A stretch of DNA of 50,833 nt from Clostridia bacterium (GTDB lineage Bacteria; Bacillota; Clostridia; Oscillospirales; CAG-272): positions 1 to 50,833 of the forward strand of contig JAFTQX010000044.1 of NCBI GenBank assembly GCA_017462545.1, given 5' to 3'. Each line of letters opens with the position of its first letter. The stretch's first letter is position 1. Of the stretch, positions 15,255 through 24,699 are shown in pieces. The translations under genes were made by a program, and so were the position numbers. A model generated the notes under the pieces. That model was not told where the DNA came from and ran no database searches. It saw only the letters and a list, made by a program, of their open reading frames with translations.

Positions 15255-18200
15255 ATGAAAAAGAAACTGCTTTCACTTGTTTTGATTGCCTGCATGCTCG
15301 TTCCTCTGCTTCCTGCGCTACCCTTTGCGGCATCCGCGCAGAAGGGGACGCTCGGCTATGTAGGCTCCTCCACCACGCTGTACGATGATATTGCGTTCAG
15401 CGAGAGCAAGCTGCCCATGACCTACGGGCAGTACCTTGCCTCCGGCTTGATCAGCAGTGGCGGCGAGGAGGACGCATACCGTTCTTACGTTCTGGCCAAC
15501 AAGAATGTGACCTGGCACGGCGCATGGTCGCTTGGTGCCGTAGCGAACGGTGTCTATGAAAAGCAGGAATACAACATTCCGTTTGTTGGCATCAATAAGG
15601 AGGCTACCTCCGGCTCCAGCCTGTGGCAGACGACTGCCTCGGGTATGGAGATCATTTTGGATCAGTACCTCTCCGGCAACGCGACCAACATCTGGGGCGC
15701 GGCCGGTGCTGTTCTCTGGTCGAGCGACCGTGTTTGCGTTGTGCGTATGCCGGGCGTGACGAGCAATGTTCCCGCCATTGCCGCCTACGGCTATACCGTG
15801 CAGGCAGACGGCGTGATCGGATTCTCTATGGCGGCGGCCGCGGGCGCGGTTGATACCGACGTGGCCTATGAGACCGCCGTGGCCGGCAACTGTGTCATCA
15901 TCCGCGTGAACGATAAGATCGTTTTCCCGGAAAATGCTACTCTCAATGACCGCACCACCTGGGCGAACTATTCTACCATGACCGCCCTGCGGAATGCCAT
16001 GGCCGACCTGCGCATGGAGGTCAAGGCAGGGGATGTGGTGCAGTTCTGCATGTGCGAGAAGAATGACACCACCGCCAATGCCAAGTACGCGCTGAACCCG
16101 GTGATCAATACTTACGCAAGCACGAGCGCAACCGAGGCGACCTCTACCACCACCTTCGCAACCGATAGAAAGGTGACCATCGGCACCCCCTCCAAGCTGT
16201 ATCCCAACTGGGATGAAGCCAAGGACGGCTACCGCGTTTACGCGCTGAATAACAAGAATGTTGCCTGGAGCGGCAATTGGTCGGTCGGTGCTGTTATTGC
16301 CAACGGCGCATATGAGCCAATAGAATACATTGCCTCCTTTGCCCATGCTGACTGGCATACGACTGCCTCCGGCTTTGCCCAGCTTCTGGAGACCTATCTC
16401 TCCAACGGCTCGGCAAGCATTTGGGGTGCCAGCAATATCGTGCTGCAGTCACAAGCCAGCTCGTCTGTTCTGCGTTTCCCCGGCTCGAATGCGCAAAGCG
16501 GTATTGGTGCCTTTGCCTACACCGTGCCGGCAGACAGCATGATCGGTCTTTCGCTGACCACCTCTGCAACAGACAGCGATATGAACGGTGCGACCTATGA
16601 GTCCAATGTGGCCAACGCTTACGTCATGATCCGCGTCAATGACAAGATCGTCTTCCCGCAAAACGCGACGCTGAATGACCGCACCACCTGGGGCACATAT
16701 ACCACCATTTCTGCCCTGCACAATGCCATTGCCGACCTGCGCCTGACGGTCAAGGCGGGTGACGTGGTGCAATTCTGCCTTGCGGAAAAGAGCGGCTCTG
16801 ACCCCAAGATGGGCTTCAATCCTACCATTTCCACCTATGAGAGCGAGACGGCCGAGACGGCGATCTCCTCTACCACCTTCAGCGCAGATAAAAAATTCAC
16901 CCGTAGCGCTACCATCCAGCTGTTCCCGGCTTGGAAGGATGCCAATGTCACGACCGGCACCGAGACCGAGACGGCAACGGATACCGAGGCAAATCGTCAG
17001 CTTTACCGCGAGTACCTGCTCACCTGTGGTAAGCTGACGCAGAGCAGCCCCACCGGCTGGCAGGTTGGCGGCTACACGGGCGCGAACGGTGCCTTTGAGC
17101 CGATTGCCTATCGCATTCCCTTTACGGGCAACGGCGTGTTCAACACCACCGATACCTCGTGGAGCAACCTGACCTGGTACACGACCACGAAGGGCTACGA
17201 ATATCTGACCGACCTATATATCAGAGACACGGCAGATGTCAGCACCTACGGCGGCATCTGGCAGCACAGCGGCGTTGTGCTGTACCAAAAGAGCCAGCAG
17301 ACCATTCGTTCCTCTAATGATTATACCGATACCTTCGTTTACCGCTGGACGGTTCCCGCGGGTGCGGGTGGCCAGGTGCAGCCGTATTTTGATGCGGGCA
17401 CCAGCGTTACCTCCAACCTGCGCCTGTGCATCGTGTATGACGGGCAAGTCATCTGGCCGGAGGGCGCCAGCCTTTCTGACAGCAAGACCTGGGAATGGGG
17501 CAACACCTCTGCCGATGGCCTCAATGAGGCACTGGCCGGTCTGCATTTTGACGTAGAGCCCGGCAAGACGCTCGACTTCTGCGGTACGGCAGGCAGCGCC
17601 AACGATACCAAGCTGAACATTACCATTAACTATAGCAACATTCCGAAGACCTCTACCTTTACCGAGGATGGCACCTACACCGTAGGCGCGTTCCCGATGG
17701 TATATAGCGCTTACCTGACCGCCAACAGCCTGACTGACGGTGCCGATGCCAAGGCTTCCTATAAAGAATACCTGATGCAGAACGGCAAGATCACCTATAC
17801 CGGTAGCTGGTCGCGCGGTGCTATTAACGTCAATACCGGCGCATACGAGGTGCTCGATCACCTGATCCCCTTCTGGGGGCTGGAGCTGAACGCGACCGCC
17901 TTCAAAACGGCCAAGAACCAGCAGTGGACGACCAACAGTTCGACCTACGCGACCTTGGTTGATCGGTTTATTGCCAACGAGAAACCGGGTGTATGGAACG
18001 CGGGCACGGTTATTCAGAGCCTGGGTGACACGGTACGTTTCCGTCTGCCGGGTAACACCGCCCAGAGCGGCATCTTTGCCTATGCTTACGAAATCCCCGC
18101 TGATGGCGGCGGCCTGGTTGGTTTCCAAGCGGCGACCGATACCGTGGTTTACCAGAATGCCGGAACTCCCGGTACGCCCTACGAAGGCGTTGATAAGATG

Positions 18201-21011
18201 TACGTTTCCATCATGATCAACGGTACGCCCGTATGGCCGCAGGGCGCGACGCGCAACGATGTTTCCAAGTGGGGCAACTATGCGGATGTGGATGCCCTCA
18301 ATGCCGCTCTTGCCGATGCCAAGGTTTACACCAAGGCAGGGGACCTTGTACAGCTTTGCGTGCGTGAAAATGACCCATCCAACGCAAACGCCTACCTCGC
18401 GCTCGATCCCATCATCACCTTCTACTCTGACGGGGAGGAAATGTCGGATTTTGAGGCCAGCGTTTCGCTTGGCTCCGACCTTGCCCTGAACATTTTTGCC
18501 ACCGCCGCTAACGAGACGGTTCTGAAGAGCCTGGAGGTTACCCTGAACGGCGAGACGGCAACTCCCTCCAAGAAGACGGTCAATGACGATCTGACGGTCG
18601 ACGCCGCCTGGACGGTTTCCGATATTGCCGCCAAGGAAATGACGGACGAGATCACCTATTCCTTTAAGAACAAGGCAGATGGGCATGTCTATGCCTCCGG
18701 CACGACCACGCTTGCTACCATTCTCGGCAAGTATATCGGCACGAATGATGCAGCGACCTGGCTTGCCAAGGCTACCTTGAACTACGGCGCAGCCGCACAG
18801 AACTATTTTAGCTATAACACTGCCAATCTTGCAAACAGCCAGCTGCCGACTGCCGATCAGGCGATTCCCGAAAACATCAAAAACGGCTACAAGCAGGCTG
18901 CCGGTGTCACCGAAACAGAAGGTGCCATCATGCATTGGGAGGGCGCAACGCTCCTGCTCAACGACGTGCTGACCATCAAGCTGCTGATCGATGCAGATAA
19001 GGATCTTTCTGACACCACGCTCACGCTCAAGCAGATTGACGAAAACGGCGTAGCGGTGGAGAGCGAGTGGCCGATCGTTTCCCGCGGCACGGTGGATAAC
19101 GGCCGCTATTATAAGATCCTGATCGAGATTCCCATGGTGGATTATACCGATGCCATGACATTCGGCGTATACGCAAACGGCGAGCTGATCAGCGATCTGC
19201 TGACCTACGGCGTTGGCGCGTATGCCTGCCGTATGTACAAGGGCGAGAACCCGGATGCTGCTGCCACCCTGATGAACAACATGGCCGAGACGATCGTGGA
19301 GCTTGGCAAGGCCGCGCAGAATTATCAGGATCTGAACAACACCGAGATCGACCATACGCAGTATGTTGACGTGCGCGAGCTTGAGAGCAACCTGCTGGTT
19401 GTTCCCTCGTTGATGCAGACGGTCAATACCCGCGCCGAGCTGAGACGGCTGCAGAGCCAGTCTCCCTCCCACGCGCTCCTGCGTGTGGCAGAGATCGAGG
19501 GCACGCTGTATGTGACCAACGAAAAGAACGAGCCGATCGCCACGCTGGACTACGCGCTCACCGCCCTTGGTGGCACGATCATTCCCGTGCTGGATGTTGA
19601 TCATGTCGGCACCGACGCGATGAAGACTTATCTGGCAAGCAATACGCATGCCGATCTGTTTGTTTTCTCCTCAAGCAAGGATACCATTAATGCCCTGCGC
19701 GAGGCAAAGCCCCTGCTGCACAGCATTCTGGATGCGCGCGCACGCACCATCGCGAATGAGGCTGACATGGCCGCCATCGTCAAGGATGCCTCGCTTTGCG
19801 CCAGCTACGTCTGCCTCTTCACACCGGAGCAGGCAAGCTCCGCGCTTTCCAACTACTTCAACCATCGTTACATGATCGCCTGGTATGAGGCGAAGAACAC
19901 GACCGATGTCGAGACTGTTCGTCTGGTCACCGCCGGTGCCGGCGGCATCATGACCACCGATCGTAAGACGGTGGAGGCTTGCCTCTGCAATGATACCCTA
20001 TGGGCCGAGGGCTCGCTCAACCGTGTGATCCCGATCATCGGTCACCAGGGCAGCACCTACAACCCCACCACGCAGGCCAATACCATTGGCGCGATGAAGT
20101 GGGCGCAGGAAAACGGTGCGACACTGGTCGAGTTTGACGTGCGCCTGACGATGGACGATTACATCGTTCTGATGCACGACGAAGACGTAGACGGCACCAC
20201 CGATGGCACCGGCAAGGTTGCCGAGATGACGCTGGAAGAGATCAAGGCGCTGTGGGTAAACAGCCACAGCCAGGCCGAGCCGGAGCGCGTTCCCACCTTT
20301 GAGGAGGTGCTGATCGCCTTCCAGGATACCGACATGATCCTCAATATTGAGATCAAGTGCGGCGATACCGATCTCGTGCCGATCATGGTAGACCTGATCC
20401 GCGAGTACGACATGGTTGATCAGTGCCGTGTTTGCTGCTTCTATACGAACCAGATCGCCAAGATGCGTGAGTACGCGCCGGAGATTCCTACCTCCGTGAT
20501 CTCGGGCTCTATGGACAGCCTGGAGAGCCTGATCAACACGGCTACCACATATGAAAGTGCCTACTTTGTCAAGTTTGACAAGTTTGATTACGACAATCTG
20601 CAAAAGCTGGCCTATCGTGGCATCGGCGCCTTTATGTGGACGCCCGACGCCTATGAGCACATCTACGCCACCTATGCAGAGGGGCCGTGGTCGCTCTGCC
20701 TGAACTGGGTAGATCGTATTTCGGATGTTGTTTCCACGCTGGAGACAACGGCTGCCTCCTATAGCCTCACGGCCGGCGGCAGCACAAGCGTAGGCCTGCT
20801 GGCCACCACCTACGTCGGTGACCTGGCAGATACGAGCGCGGCCGAGATGGTCATCATCTCGGGCAACGAGACGCTTTCCTACGCAAACGGCACGCTTTCG
20901 GCTACGGCCGCAGGCGAGGCGACCGTGATGTTCCGCATGAAGGTGACCCTCGATGACACCGACATGGCGGTGTATATCTACACAGCACCCGTTACGGTAA
21001 CGGTAAACTAA
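15255..21011 (+). CDS. Giant secreted modular protein: four X modules, Y module, GDPD domain, Ig-like end
   Basis: 1918 residues. A signal peptide (about 1-28, ending AASA) is followed by four copies of a roughly 250-residue module X starting near 75, 328, 580 and 833. Each has a W..G....NG.YE-type motif, ..VRVNDKIVFPENATLNDRTTW-like strands and an AGD(V/L)(V/L)QFC motif. Residues about 1062-1370 are module Y (SLGSDLALNIFATA to ELGKAAQNYQDL), shared with the cohesin protein at 41692. About 1375-1590 is unassigned. A glycerophosphodiester phosphodiesterase domain follows (about 1591-1825) with GHQGS, EFDVRLTMD, LMHDEDVDGTTDGTG and NIEIKCGD. The first motif has Gln where HRG is normal, and PENT is QANT. 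The end (about 1829-1918) is a bacterial Ig-like domain. It has no sortase motif or dockerin. Confidence 0.85.
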   Translation: MKKKLLSLVLIACMLVPLLPALPFAASAQKGTLGYVGSSTTLYDDIAFSESKLPMTYGQYLASGLISSGGEEDAYRSYVLANKNVTWHGAWSLGAVANGVYEKQEYNIPFVGINKEATSGSSLWQTTASGMEIILDQYLSGNATNIWGAAGAVLWSSDRVCVVRMPGVTSNVPAIAAYGYTVQADGVIGFSMAAAAGAVDTDVAYETAVAGNCVIIRVNDKIVFPENATLNDRTTWANYSTMTALRNAMADLRMEVKAGDVVQFCMCEKNDTTANAKYALNPVINTYASTSATEATSTTTFATDRKVTIGTPSKLYPNWDEAKDGYRVYALNNKNVAWSGNWSVGAVIANGAYEPIEYIASFAHADWHTTASGFAQLLETYLSNGSASIWGASNIVLQSQASSSVLRFPGSNAQSGIGAFAYTVPADSMIGLSLTTSATDSDMNGATYESNVANAYVMIRVNDKIVFPQNATLNDRTTWGTYTTISALHNAIADLRLTVKAGDVVQFCLAEKSGSDPKMGFNPTISTYESETAETAISSTTFSADKKFTRSATIQLFPAWKDANVTTGTETETATDTEANRQLYREYLLTCGKLTQSSPTGWQVGGYTGANGAFEPIAYRIPFTGNGVFNTTDTSWSNLTWYTTTKGYEYLTDLYIRDTADVSTYGGIWQHSGVVLYQKSQQTIRSSNDYTDTFVYRWTVPAGAGGQVQPYFDAGTSVTSNLRLCIVYDGQVIWPEGASLSDSKTWEWGNTSADGLNEALAGLHFDVEPGKTLDFCGTAGSANDTKLNITINYSNIPKTSTFTEDGTYTVGAFPMVYSAYLTANSLTDGADAKASYKEYLMQNGKITYTGSWSRGAINVNTGAYEVLDHLIPFWGLELNATAFKTAKNQQWTTNSSTYATLVDRFIANEKPGVWNAGTVIQSLGDTVRFRLPGNTAQSGIFAYAYEIPADGGGLVGFQAATDTVVYQNAGTPGTPYEGVDKMYVSIMINGTPVWPQGATRNDVSKWGNYADVDALNAALADAKVYTKAGDLVQLCVRENDPSNANAYLALDPIITFYSDGEEMSDFEASVSLGSDLALNIFATAANETVLKSLEVTLNGETATPSKKTVNDDLTVDAAWTVSDIAAKEMTDEITYSFKNKADGHVYASGTTTLATILGKYIGTNDAATWLAKATLNYGAAAQNYFSYNTANLANSQLPTADQAIPENIKNGYKQAAGVTETEGAIMHWEGATLLLNDVLTIKLLIDADKDLSDTTLTLKQIDENGVAVESEWPIVSRGTVDNGRYYKILIEIPMVDYTDAMTFGVYANGELISDLLTYGVGAYACRMYKGENPDAAATLMNNMAETIVELGKAAQNYQDLNNTEIDHTQYVDVRELESNLLVVPSLMQTVNTRAELRRLQSQSPSHALLRVAEIEGTLYVTNEKNEPIATLDYALTALGGTIIPVLDVDHVGTDAMKTYLASNTHADLFVFSSSKDTINALREAKPLLHSILDARARTIANEADMAAIVKDASLCASYVCLFTPEQASSALSNYFNHRYMIAWYEAKNTTDVETVRLVTAGAGGIMTTDRKTVEACLCNDTLWAEGSLNRVIPIIGHQGSTYNPTTQANTIGAMKWAQENGATLVEFDVRLTMDDYIVLMHDEDVDGTTDGTGKVAEMTLEEIKALWVNSHSQAEPERVPTFEEVLIAFQDTDMILNIEIKCGDTDLVPIMVDLIREYDMVDQCRVCCFYTNQIAKMREYAPEIPTSVISGSMDSLESLINTATTYESAYFVKFDKFDYDNLQKLAYRGIGAFMWTPDAYEHIYATYAEGPWSLCLNWVDRISDVVSTLETTAASYSLTAGGSTSVGLLATTYVGDLADTSAAEMVIISGNETLSYANGTLSATAAGEATVMFRMKVTLDDTDMAVYIYTAPVTVTVN

Positions 21012-21015
21012 AGCA

Positions 21016-21054
21016 AAAGAAAAAAACGACCGCATCGCGGTCGTTTTTTTTCTT
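21016..21054. terminator. Bidirectional terminator
   Basis: AAAGAAAAAAACGACCGC, ATC loop, then GCGGTCGTTTTTTTTCTT, an almost perfect 18-bp inverted repeat between the giant gene and the convergent LUD gene. Confidence 0.9.
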
Positions 21055-21057
21055 GGC

Positions 21058-21693
21058 TTAAAATCCCCAATCCTCGCCTACCAGAATGATGTGAATGCGG
21101 CCGGCCGGGCGGCAGAGGCGCATGGTGGTCATGGTGGCGCAAATGCAATCGGGTGATTTGCAATCGGCACAGCGGCCGGTCTTGCGGCAGGGGGTGTCAA
21201 TATCAAAGCGCTGCGCGTTGGTGGGGGCGGCAAGGCCGCGCACGCGGGCAATGGCGGCCTGCTCGTTTTGTACCACCTTGTTCATGCCAACCAGCAGCAG
21301 CACATTCTTCGGGCCGTAGATGTAGGATGCCACACGGTTGCCGTTGCCATCCATGTTGTAGAGCACGCCGTCCTCGGACATGGCGTTGACAGAGCCAAGA
21401 AACCAGTCGGCAAAAAAGTGCTCCTCGACAAATTTCGCGCGCTCGGCGGCGGGCACGCTGCCACGGTCAAACACGGCGCAGCCCTTCTCGGCAAGACGAG
21501 AAATAAGACCGCTGTCCTGTACCGTCATCGACCCGCCAAAGGTCACCTCTGCGTCAGCGGGGATCATGCTTTCGGCAAGGGCAAGTGCCTCCTCCATCGT
21601 GGCGCGGTAGTGCGCATCAAAGTGGCGCATACGCAGGGCGGTGACCACGCTCTCGCCCGCCTTGCGATTTCTCTCTATCATCGGTTTTTGCAT
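21058..21693 (-). CDS. LUD domain protein (LutC/YkgG-like)
   Basis: 211 residues, the whole length being a LUD (DUF162) domain. Visible features are AEVTFGGSMTVQDSGLIS, the central VLYNMDGNGNRVASYIYGPK and, near the end, the Cys cluster CRKTGRCADCKSPDCIC, which is common in anaerobe members and could hold metal. The family includes LutC of lactate utilisation, but no lutA or lutB is nearby, so the role is open. The start has AAAGGAGAA and the gene has its own promoter. It is monocistronic between two terminators. Confidence 0.88.
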   Translation of the reverse strand: MQKPMIERNRKAGESVVTALRMRHFDAHYRATMEEALALAESMIPADAEVTFGGSMTVQDSGLISRLAEKGCAVFDRGSVPAAERAKFVEEHFFADWFLGSVNAMSEDGVLYNMDGNGNRVASYIYGPKNVLLLVGMNKVVQNEQAAIARVRGLAAPTNAQRFDIDTPCRKTGRCADCKSPDCICATMTTMRLCRPAGRIHIILVGEDWGF

Positions 21694-21722
21694 AGAATTC
21701 TCCTTTCGGGATTGGTGCTTTT

Positions 21723-21751
21723 ATTGTAGCATATTTCGCTCCGGTTGTCAA
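21723..21751 (-). promoter_or_regulatory. SigA-type promoter of the LUD gene
   Basis: On the minus strand TTGACA (21746-21751) and TACAAT (21723-21728) are 17 bases apart. Confidence 0.8.
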
Positions 21752-21823
21752 TTGGGTTCTATTCCTGTCCCCATACGCATAGAATGAAAACGAAAAATCA
21801 TCTGAAAAGAAAAGGAGAATCCT

Positions 21824-23419
21824 ATGCGTGAAGAATTCAAAGAGAACGCGATAGAGCCGAAGCGGGAGACGGTGATGCACGACATCTGCCCGGAGCCGAT
21901 TGTGTGTGAGGCGGCGGGGGAATACACCCTGCCCGACTATCGCCCCGAGATCCGCAAGATCCTACACCTGCGTGCAACGGTCATGCCCGCCGGGCACTAT
22001 CAAAATGGCGGCCGCGCCGAGTTTGCCGGCACGGTACAGCACACCATCCTGTATGCGGACGGCGAGGGCAAGCTGGCGGCTGTGACGCTGGATGCCGATT
22101 ATGATTTTTCCCACCCGCTGCCGGAGGAGGGGGAGTACACCCCCACGGTGGACAGCATGGTCGAGAACACGACCTGCCGCCTCTCCGGCCCGCGCAAGCT
22201 GTCGCTGCGCACGCGTGTGCGCAATCTGGTGCACCTGTGGCAAGAGGAGGAGGTCGCCCCCGTCATTCGCGGCATGGGCAGCGAGAAAGATCTCTCCTCG
22301 CTTGAAAAGCAGAGCGAGCGGATGGAGAGCATGACGCAGGCCTGCGGCTCCTCGGGTGCCTTTACGCTGACAAGCACCGTGCATCTGGATAGCCCTGCCG
22401 TGGGGGCAGAGGCGGTATGGGCGGGCGGTAGCCTGCTGATCAGCGAGTGTCGCGCGCAGGAGGGCGGCTGCCTTTGTCGTGGCCACGCCTGGGTGCGCTG
22501 TCTCTTGCACGAGGAGGGGGGATTGCCCTACGCCGTGCGAGAAAAGATCCCGTTTGAGCAGCTGGTGCCGATCGCCGAGGCAAATGAGCGTTCCTCCTGC
22601 ATCGGCTATGGCCGTTTGCTGGCGGCAGAGGTGGAGCTTTTGCCCGGGGAGGGGGAGGAAAACGGAAGCCTGGTCTTTACCGTGAGTGCCGAGGTGGATG
22701 CCTGTGCCACGGGCACGCAGATCTGCAATCCCGTCTCCGATCTGTATTCCACCGATTATGAAATGTCCTGTCATTATCGACCGCTGACCGCCACCCGCTC
22801 GCTTGGTGCGGTGATGGGCAATTACACCGTCAGCGGCAGCCGTGCGCGGAGCGAGTGCGATTGCGAGAATGCCGCCACGGTGGTGGATGCGGACGGTCGC
22901 ATGGAGATCCACAGCGTGCAGGTGGAGCGTGGCCGCGCGGTGGTGTGCGGCAAGCTGCTGACCGTGGCCATTCTGACGGCGGCAGAGGAGGAAGCCATGC
23001 CGCTTCTTTCGGCCGAGGTGGCGGTGCCCTTCCGCATCGAGACCGAGCTGCGCCCCGCGCCCGGCACACAGCCGCGCTTTGATTGCCACGGGGAGCTGAT
23101 CTCGGCGCGCGCCCGCATCGAGCAGAATGCCATTACGGTGGATTGCGAGATCGCCTTGGCACTCTCGGCGTACGAGGATGAGACAAGACAGGTGCTGGCC
23201 GAGGCCGAGCCGGATCGCAGCCTGCCCGTAGAGCACCGCGGCAACCGCGTCTATGTGGTCTACCCGCGCGAGGAGGATACCCTCTTCTCGGTTGCTGCCC
23301 GCTACCACAAGAGCCGCGCTGCCATTGCCGCGCAAAACGGCTTGGGCGAGGGCGTGCTGGCCGTTTCACACATGCCTGCCTCGCTTGACGGCGTGCATCA
23401 TTTGCTGATAGAGGATTAA
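21824..23419 (+). CDS. sipL: SPOCS (DUF3794) and LysM protein, SipL-like spore envelope protein
   Basis: 531 residues. Several DUF3794/SPOCS domains are seen, with ICPEPIVCEAAGEYTLPDYR at the start, GTVQHTILYADGEGKLAAVT, and a later copy about 320-450. The C-terminal 55 residues form a LysM-like domain (VYVVYPREEDTLFSVAARYH then KSRAAIAAQNG). This order and length match clostridial SipL (about 520 residues, SPOCS plus LysM), which binds SpoIVA and drives coat encasement in the mother cell. AAGGAGAATCCT precedes the ATG. I saw no clear SigE promoter. The sipL symbol is by domain order; other SPOCS proteins are possible. Confidence 0.8.
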   Translation: MREEFKENAIEPKRETVMHDICPEPIVCEAAGEYTLPDYRPEIRKILHLRATVMPAGHYQNGGRAEFAGTVQHTILYADGEGKLAAVTLDADYDFSHPLPEEGEYTPTVDSMVENTTCRLSGPRKLSLRTRVRNLVHLWQEEEVAPVIRGMGSEKDLSSLEKQSERMESMTQACGSSGAFTLTSTVHLDSPAVGAEAVWAGGSLLISECRAQEGGCLCRGHAWVRCLLHEEGGLPYAVREKIPFEQLVPIAEANERSSCIGYGRLLAAEVELLPGEGEENGSLVFTVSAEVDACATGTQICNPVSDLYSTDYEMSCHYRPLTATRSLGAVMGNYTVSGSRARSECDCENAATVVDADGRMEIHSVQVERGRAVVCGKLLTVAILTAAEEEAMPLLSAEVAVPFRIETELRPAPGTQPRFDCHGELISARARIEQNAITVDCEIALALSAYEDETRQVLAEAEPDRSLPVEHRGNRVYVVYPREEDTLFSVAARYHKSRAAIAAQNGLGEGVLAVSHMPASLDGVHHLLIED

Positions 23420-23428
23420 CCGAAGCGC

Positions 23429-23466
23429 AAAAAAACGGCGCGACCGCATGGTCGCGCCGTTTTTTA
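23429..23466. terminator. Bidirectional terminator
   Basis: A16-bp stem AAAAAACGGCGCGACC / GGTCGCGCCGTTTTTT around GCAT (left arm to 23445, right arm from 23450), between the convergent sipL-like and spoIIQ genes. Confidence 0.92.
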
Positions 23467-24159
23467 GTCCTCAAACACCTCTTCATCAAAGGTCAGGGAG
23501 GCAGAAACGCTCTCCTCTGCAAGGTAGGAAAGCGGATCTACCGGCTCGCCGCTCACCATCATTTCAAAGTGCAGGTGCGGCTCCTCGGCCAGCTCCTCCA
23601 GCGCGCTCTCGCCAACCACGCCGATGGCATCGCCCGCCTTCACCGTCTTGCCGGCGGCAATCGTTTCGGGCAAGGCCTCGTCCAGGTTTTTGTAGATGGT
23701 CACCACATCATTGCCGTGGTCGATCGAGACACAGGTGCCCATCATGACATCCTCCCAGACCTCCTTGACCGTGCCGTCTGCGCTGGCGCGTACGGTCTCG
23801 CCGAGCGAGGTGGCAATATCAATGCCCGTGTGGATGCGCCAGTCGCCCATGGTGGAGGAGAAGACCAGCGTTTCGGTATCGTGCTTGGCGTTTACCACGC
23901 CGGCAATCGGGCAAAGGTAGCTTGGCTTGCTTTCGGTCGGCTTTTGCTGCTCGGGCGGCGGGGTCGTGCTGCCGCCATCATCCTCAGGCTGCTGGGTGCC
24001 GGACGAGGGGGGCGGGGTGGTGCTGCCATCATCGGGCGAGGGCTTTGCACGATTGGTGGCGGCTACAATACCAATGATGATCGCGGTCACGCAAAGCACC
24101 GCAACTATGGAGATATACAGGATACGGCTGTTTTTCAGGGGATTTGTCTGTTTTTCCAT
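23464..24159 (-). CDS. spoIIQ: SpoIIQ-type M23 peptidase of the engulfing forespore
   Basis: 231 residues. SpoIIQ is a forespore membrane protein that spans the intermembrane space and pairs with SpoIIIAH during engulfment. A single membrane helix (about 13-33) is followed by a Pro/Ser/Thr/Gly-rich linker (about 38-75) and a LytM domain with HTGIDI (first His and Asp ligands) and HLHFEMM. Unlike Bacillus SpoIIQ, which has lost the first His, both zinc motifs are intact, as known from Clostridioides. A SigF-type promoter at 24193 supports the assignment, and it is beside sipL. Its usual partner genes spoIIIA are not in the window. Confidence 0.88.
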   Translation of the reverse strand: MEKQTNPLKNSRILYISIVAVLCVTAIIIGIVAATNRAKPSPDDGSTTPPPSSGTQQPEDDGGSTTPPPEQQKPTESKPSYLCPIAGVVNAKHDTETLVFSSTMGDWRIHTGIDIATSLGETVRASADGTVKEVWEDVMMGTCVSIDHGNDVVTIYKNLDEALPETIAAGKTVKAGDAIGVVGESALEELAEEPHLHFEMMVSGEPVDPLSYLAEESVSASLTFDEEVFED

Positions 24160-24192
24160 CTCTTGTTGTTCCTTTCAAGAAAATTACAGCCA

Positions 24193-24222
24193 TAGTGTTG
24201 ACGAGATGAAAACGGTTTATAC
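24193..24222 (-). promoter_or_regulatory. SigF-type promoter of spoIIQ
   Basis: On the minus strand GTATA (24218-24222), 15 bases, then GTCAACACTA (24193-24202). The SigF consensus is GYATA-N15-GGNNANAMTN. The match is complete except for one base in the -10 GG. Confidence 0.65.
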
Positions 24223-24261
24223 ACGGAAAAGAAAAGATTGTCAACAGCCAATCCCCATAGG

Positions 24262-24594
24262 TTATTTTTTGATCTTGATGATTGTTACCGGATTGCCTTG
24301 CTTTTCTAACAAAGAAAGCGTGTGCTGCGTTCCTTTTGAAATTCCATCCCAAAAGGCCAAGGCTGCATCGGCATAGTCTGCGATCTGACAGTTGCGTTTG
24401 AGTGGGGCACCCCGGCCGTAGCGGGCGTAATCGGGTAAAAATTCTGTCATCGGGATGTGATGCTCCTTGGCATATATGGCCGCTTGGCGGTCGATGCCCT
24501 TGGCACCGCCCGATACGATTTCCGTCACGCCCTGCGGCATGTACGGCGCAATATCCAAGGTTAATGTTCTTGAACCAATAATAGCAAGCTTCAT
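24262..24594 (-). CDS. SLOG-fold protein, YspA/DUF2493-like
   Basis: 110 residues. MKLAIIGSRTLTLDIAPYM at the start, VTEIVSGGAKGIDRQAAIYA in the first third and NCQIADYADAALAFWDGIS in the second half are the conserved parts of SLOG/YspA-type proteins, which bind nucleotides through a Rossmann-like fold (GGAKGID is the ligand loop). The function is unknown. ACGGAGGAAAAT precedes the ATG. It is divergent from a ribbon-helix-helix gene at 24700, an arrangement similar to the XRE/SLOG pair at 12729-13670. Confidence 0.85.
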   Translation of the reverse strand: MKLAIIGSRTLTLDIAPYMPQGVTEIVSGGAKGIDRQAAIYAKEHHIPMTEFLPDYARYGRGAPLKRNCQIADYADAALAFWDGISKGTQHTLSLLEKQGNPVTIIKIKK

Positions 24595-24699
24595 ATTTTC
24601 CTCCGTAGATGCATTTTAGATATATTTTACATCCTTTTGTCACAAAATAGCGAAAATGGGTGTAAAGTAAATATAAAACGTGTCGAAAATGAGGTCAAT

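Noticed and set aside
17214-19649. 811-residue open frame on the minus strand
   Set aside because: It lies wholly inside the giant secreted gene, has no family motif or ribosome site, and its composition is that of a GC-rich antisense shadow.
21962-23335. 457-residue minus-strand frame
   Set aside because: Antisense to the sipL-like gene, low-complexity His/Arg-rich translation.
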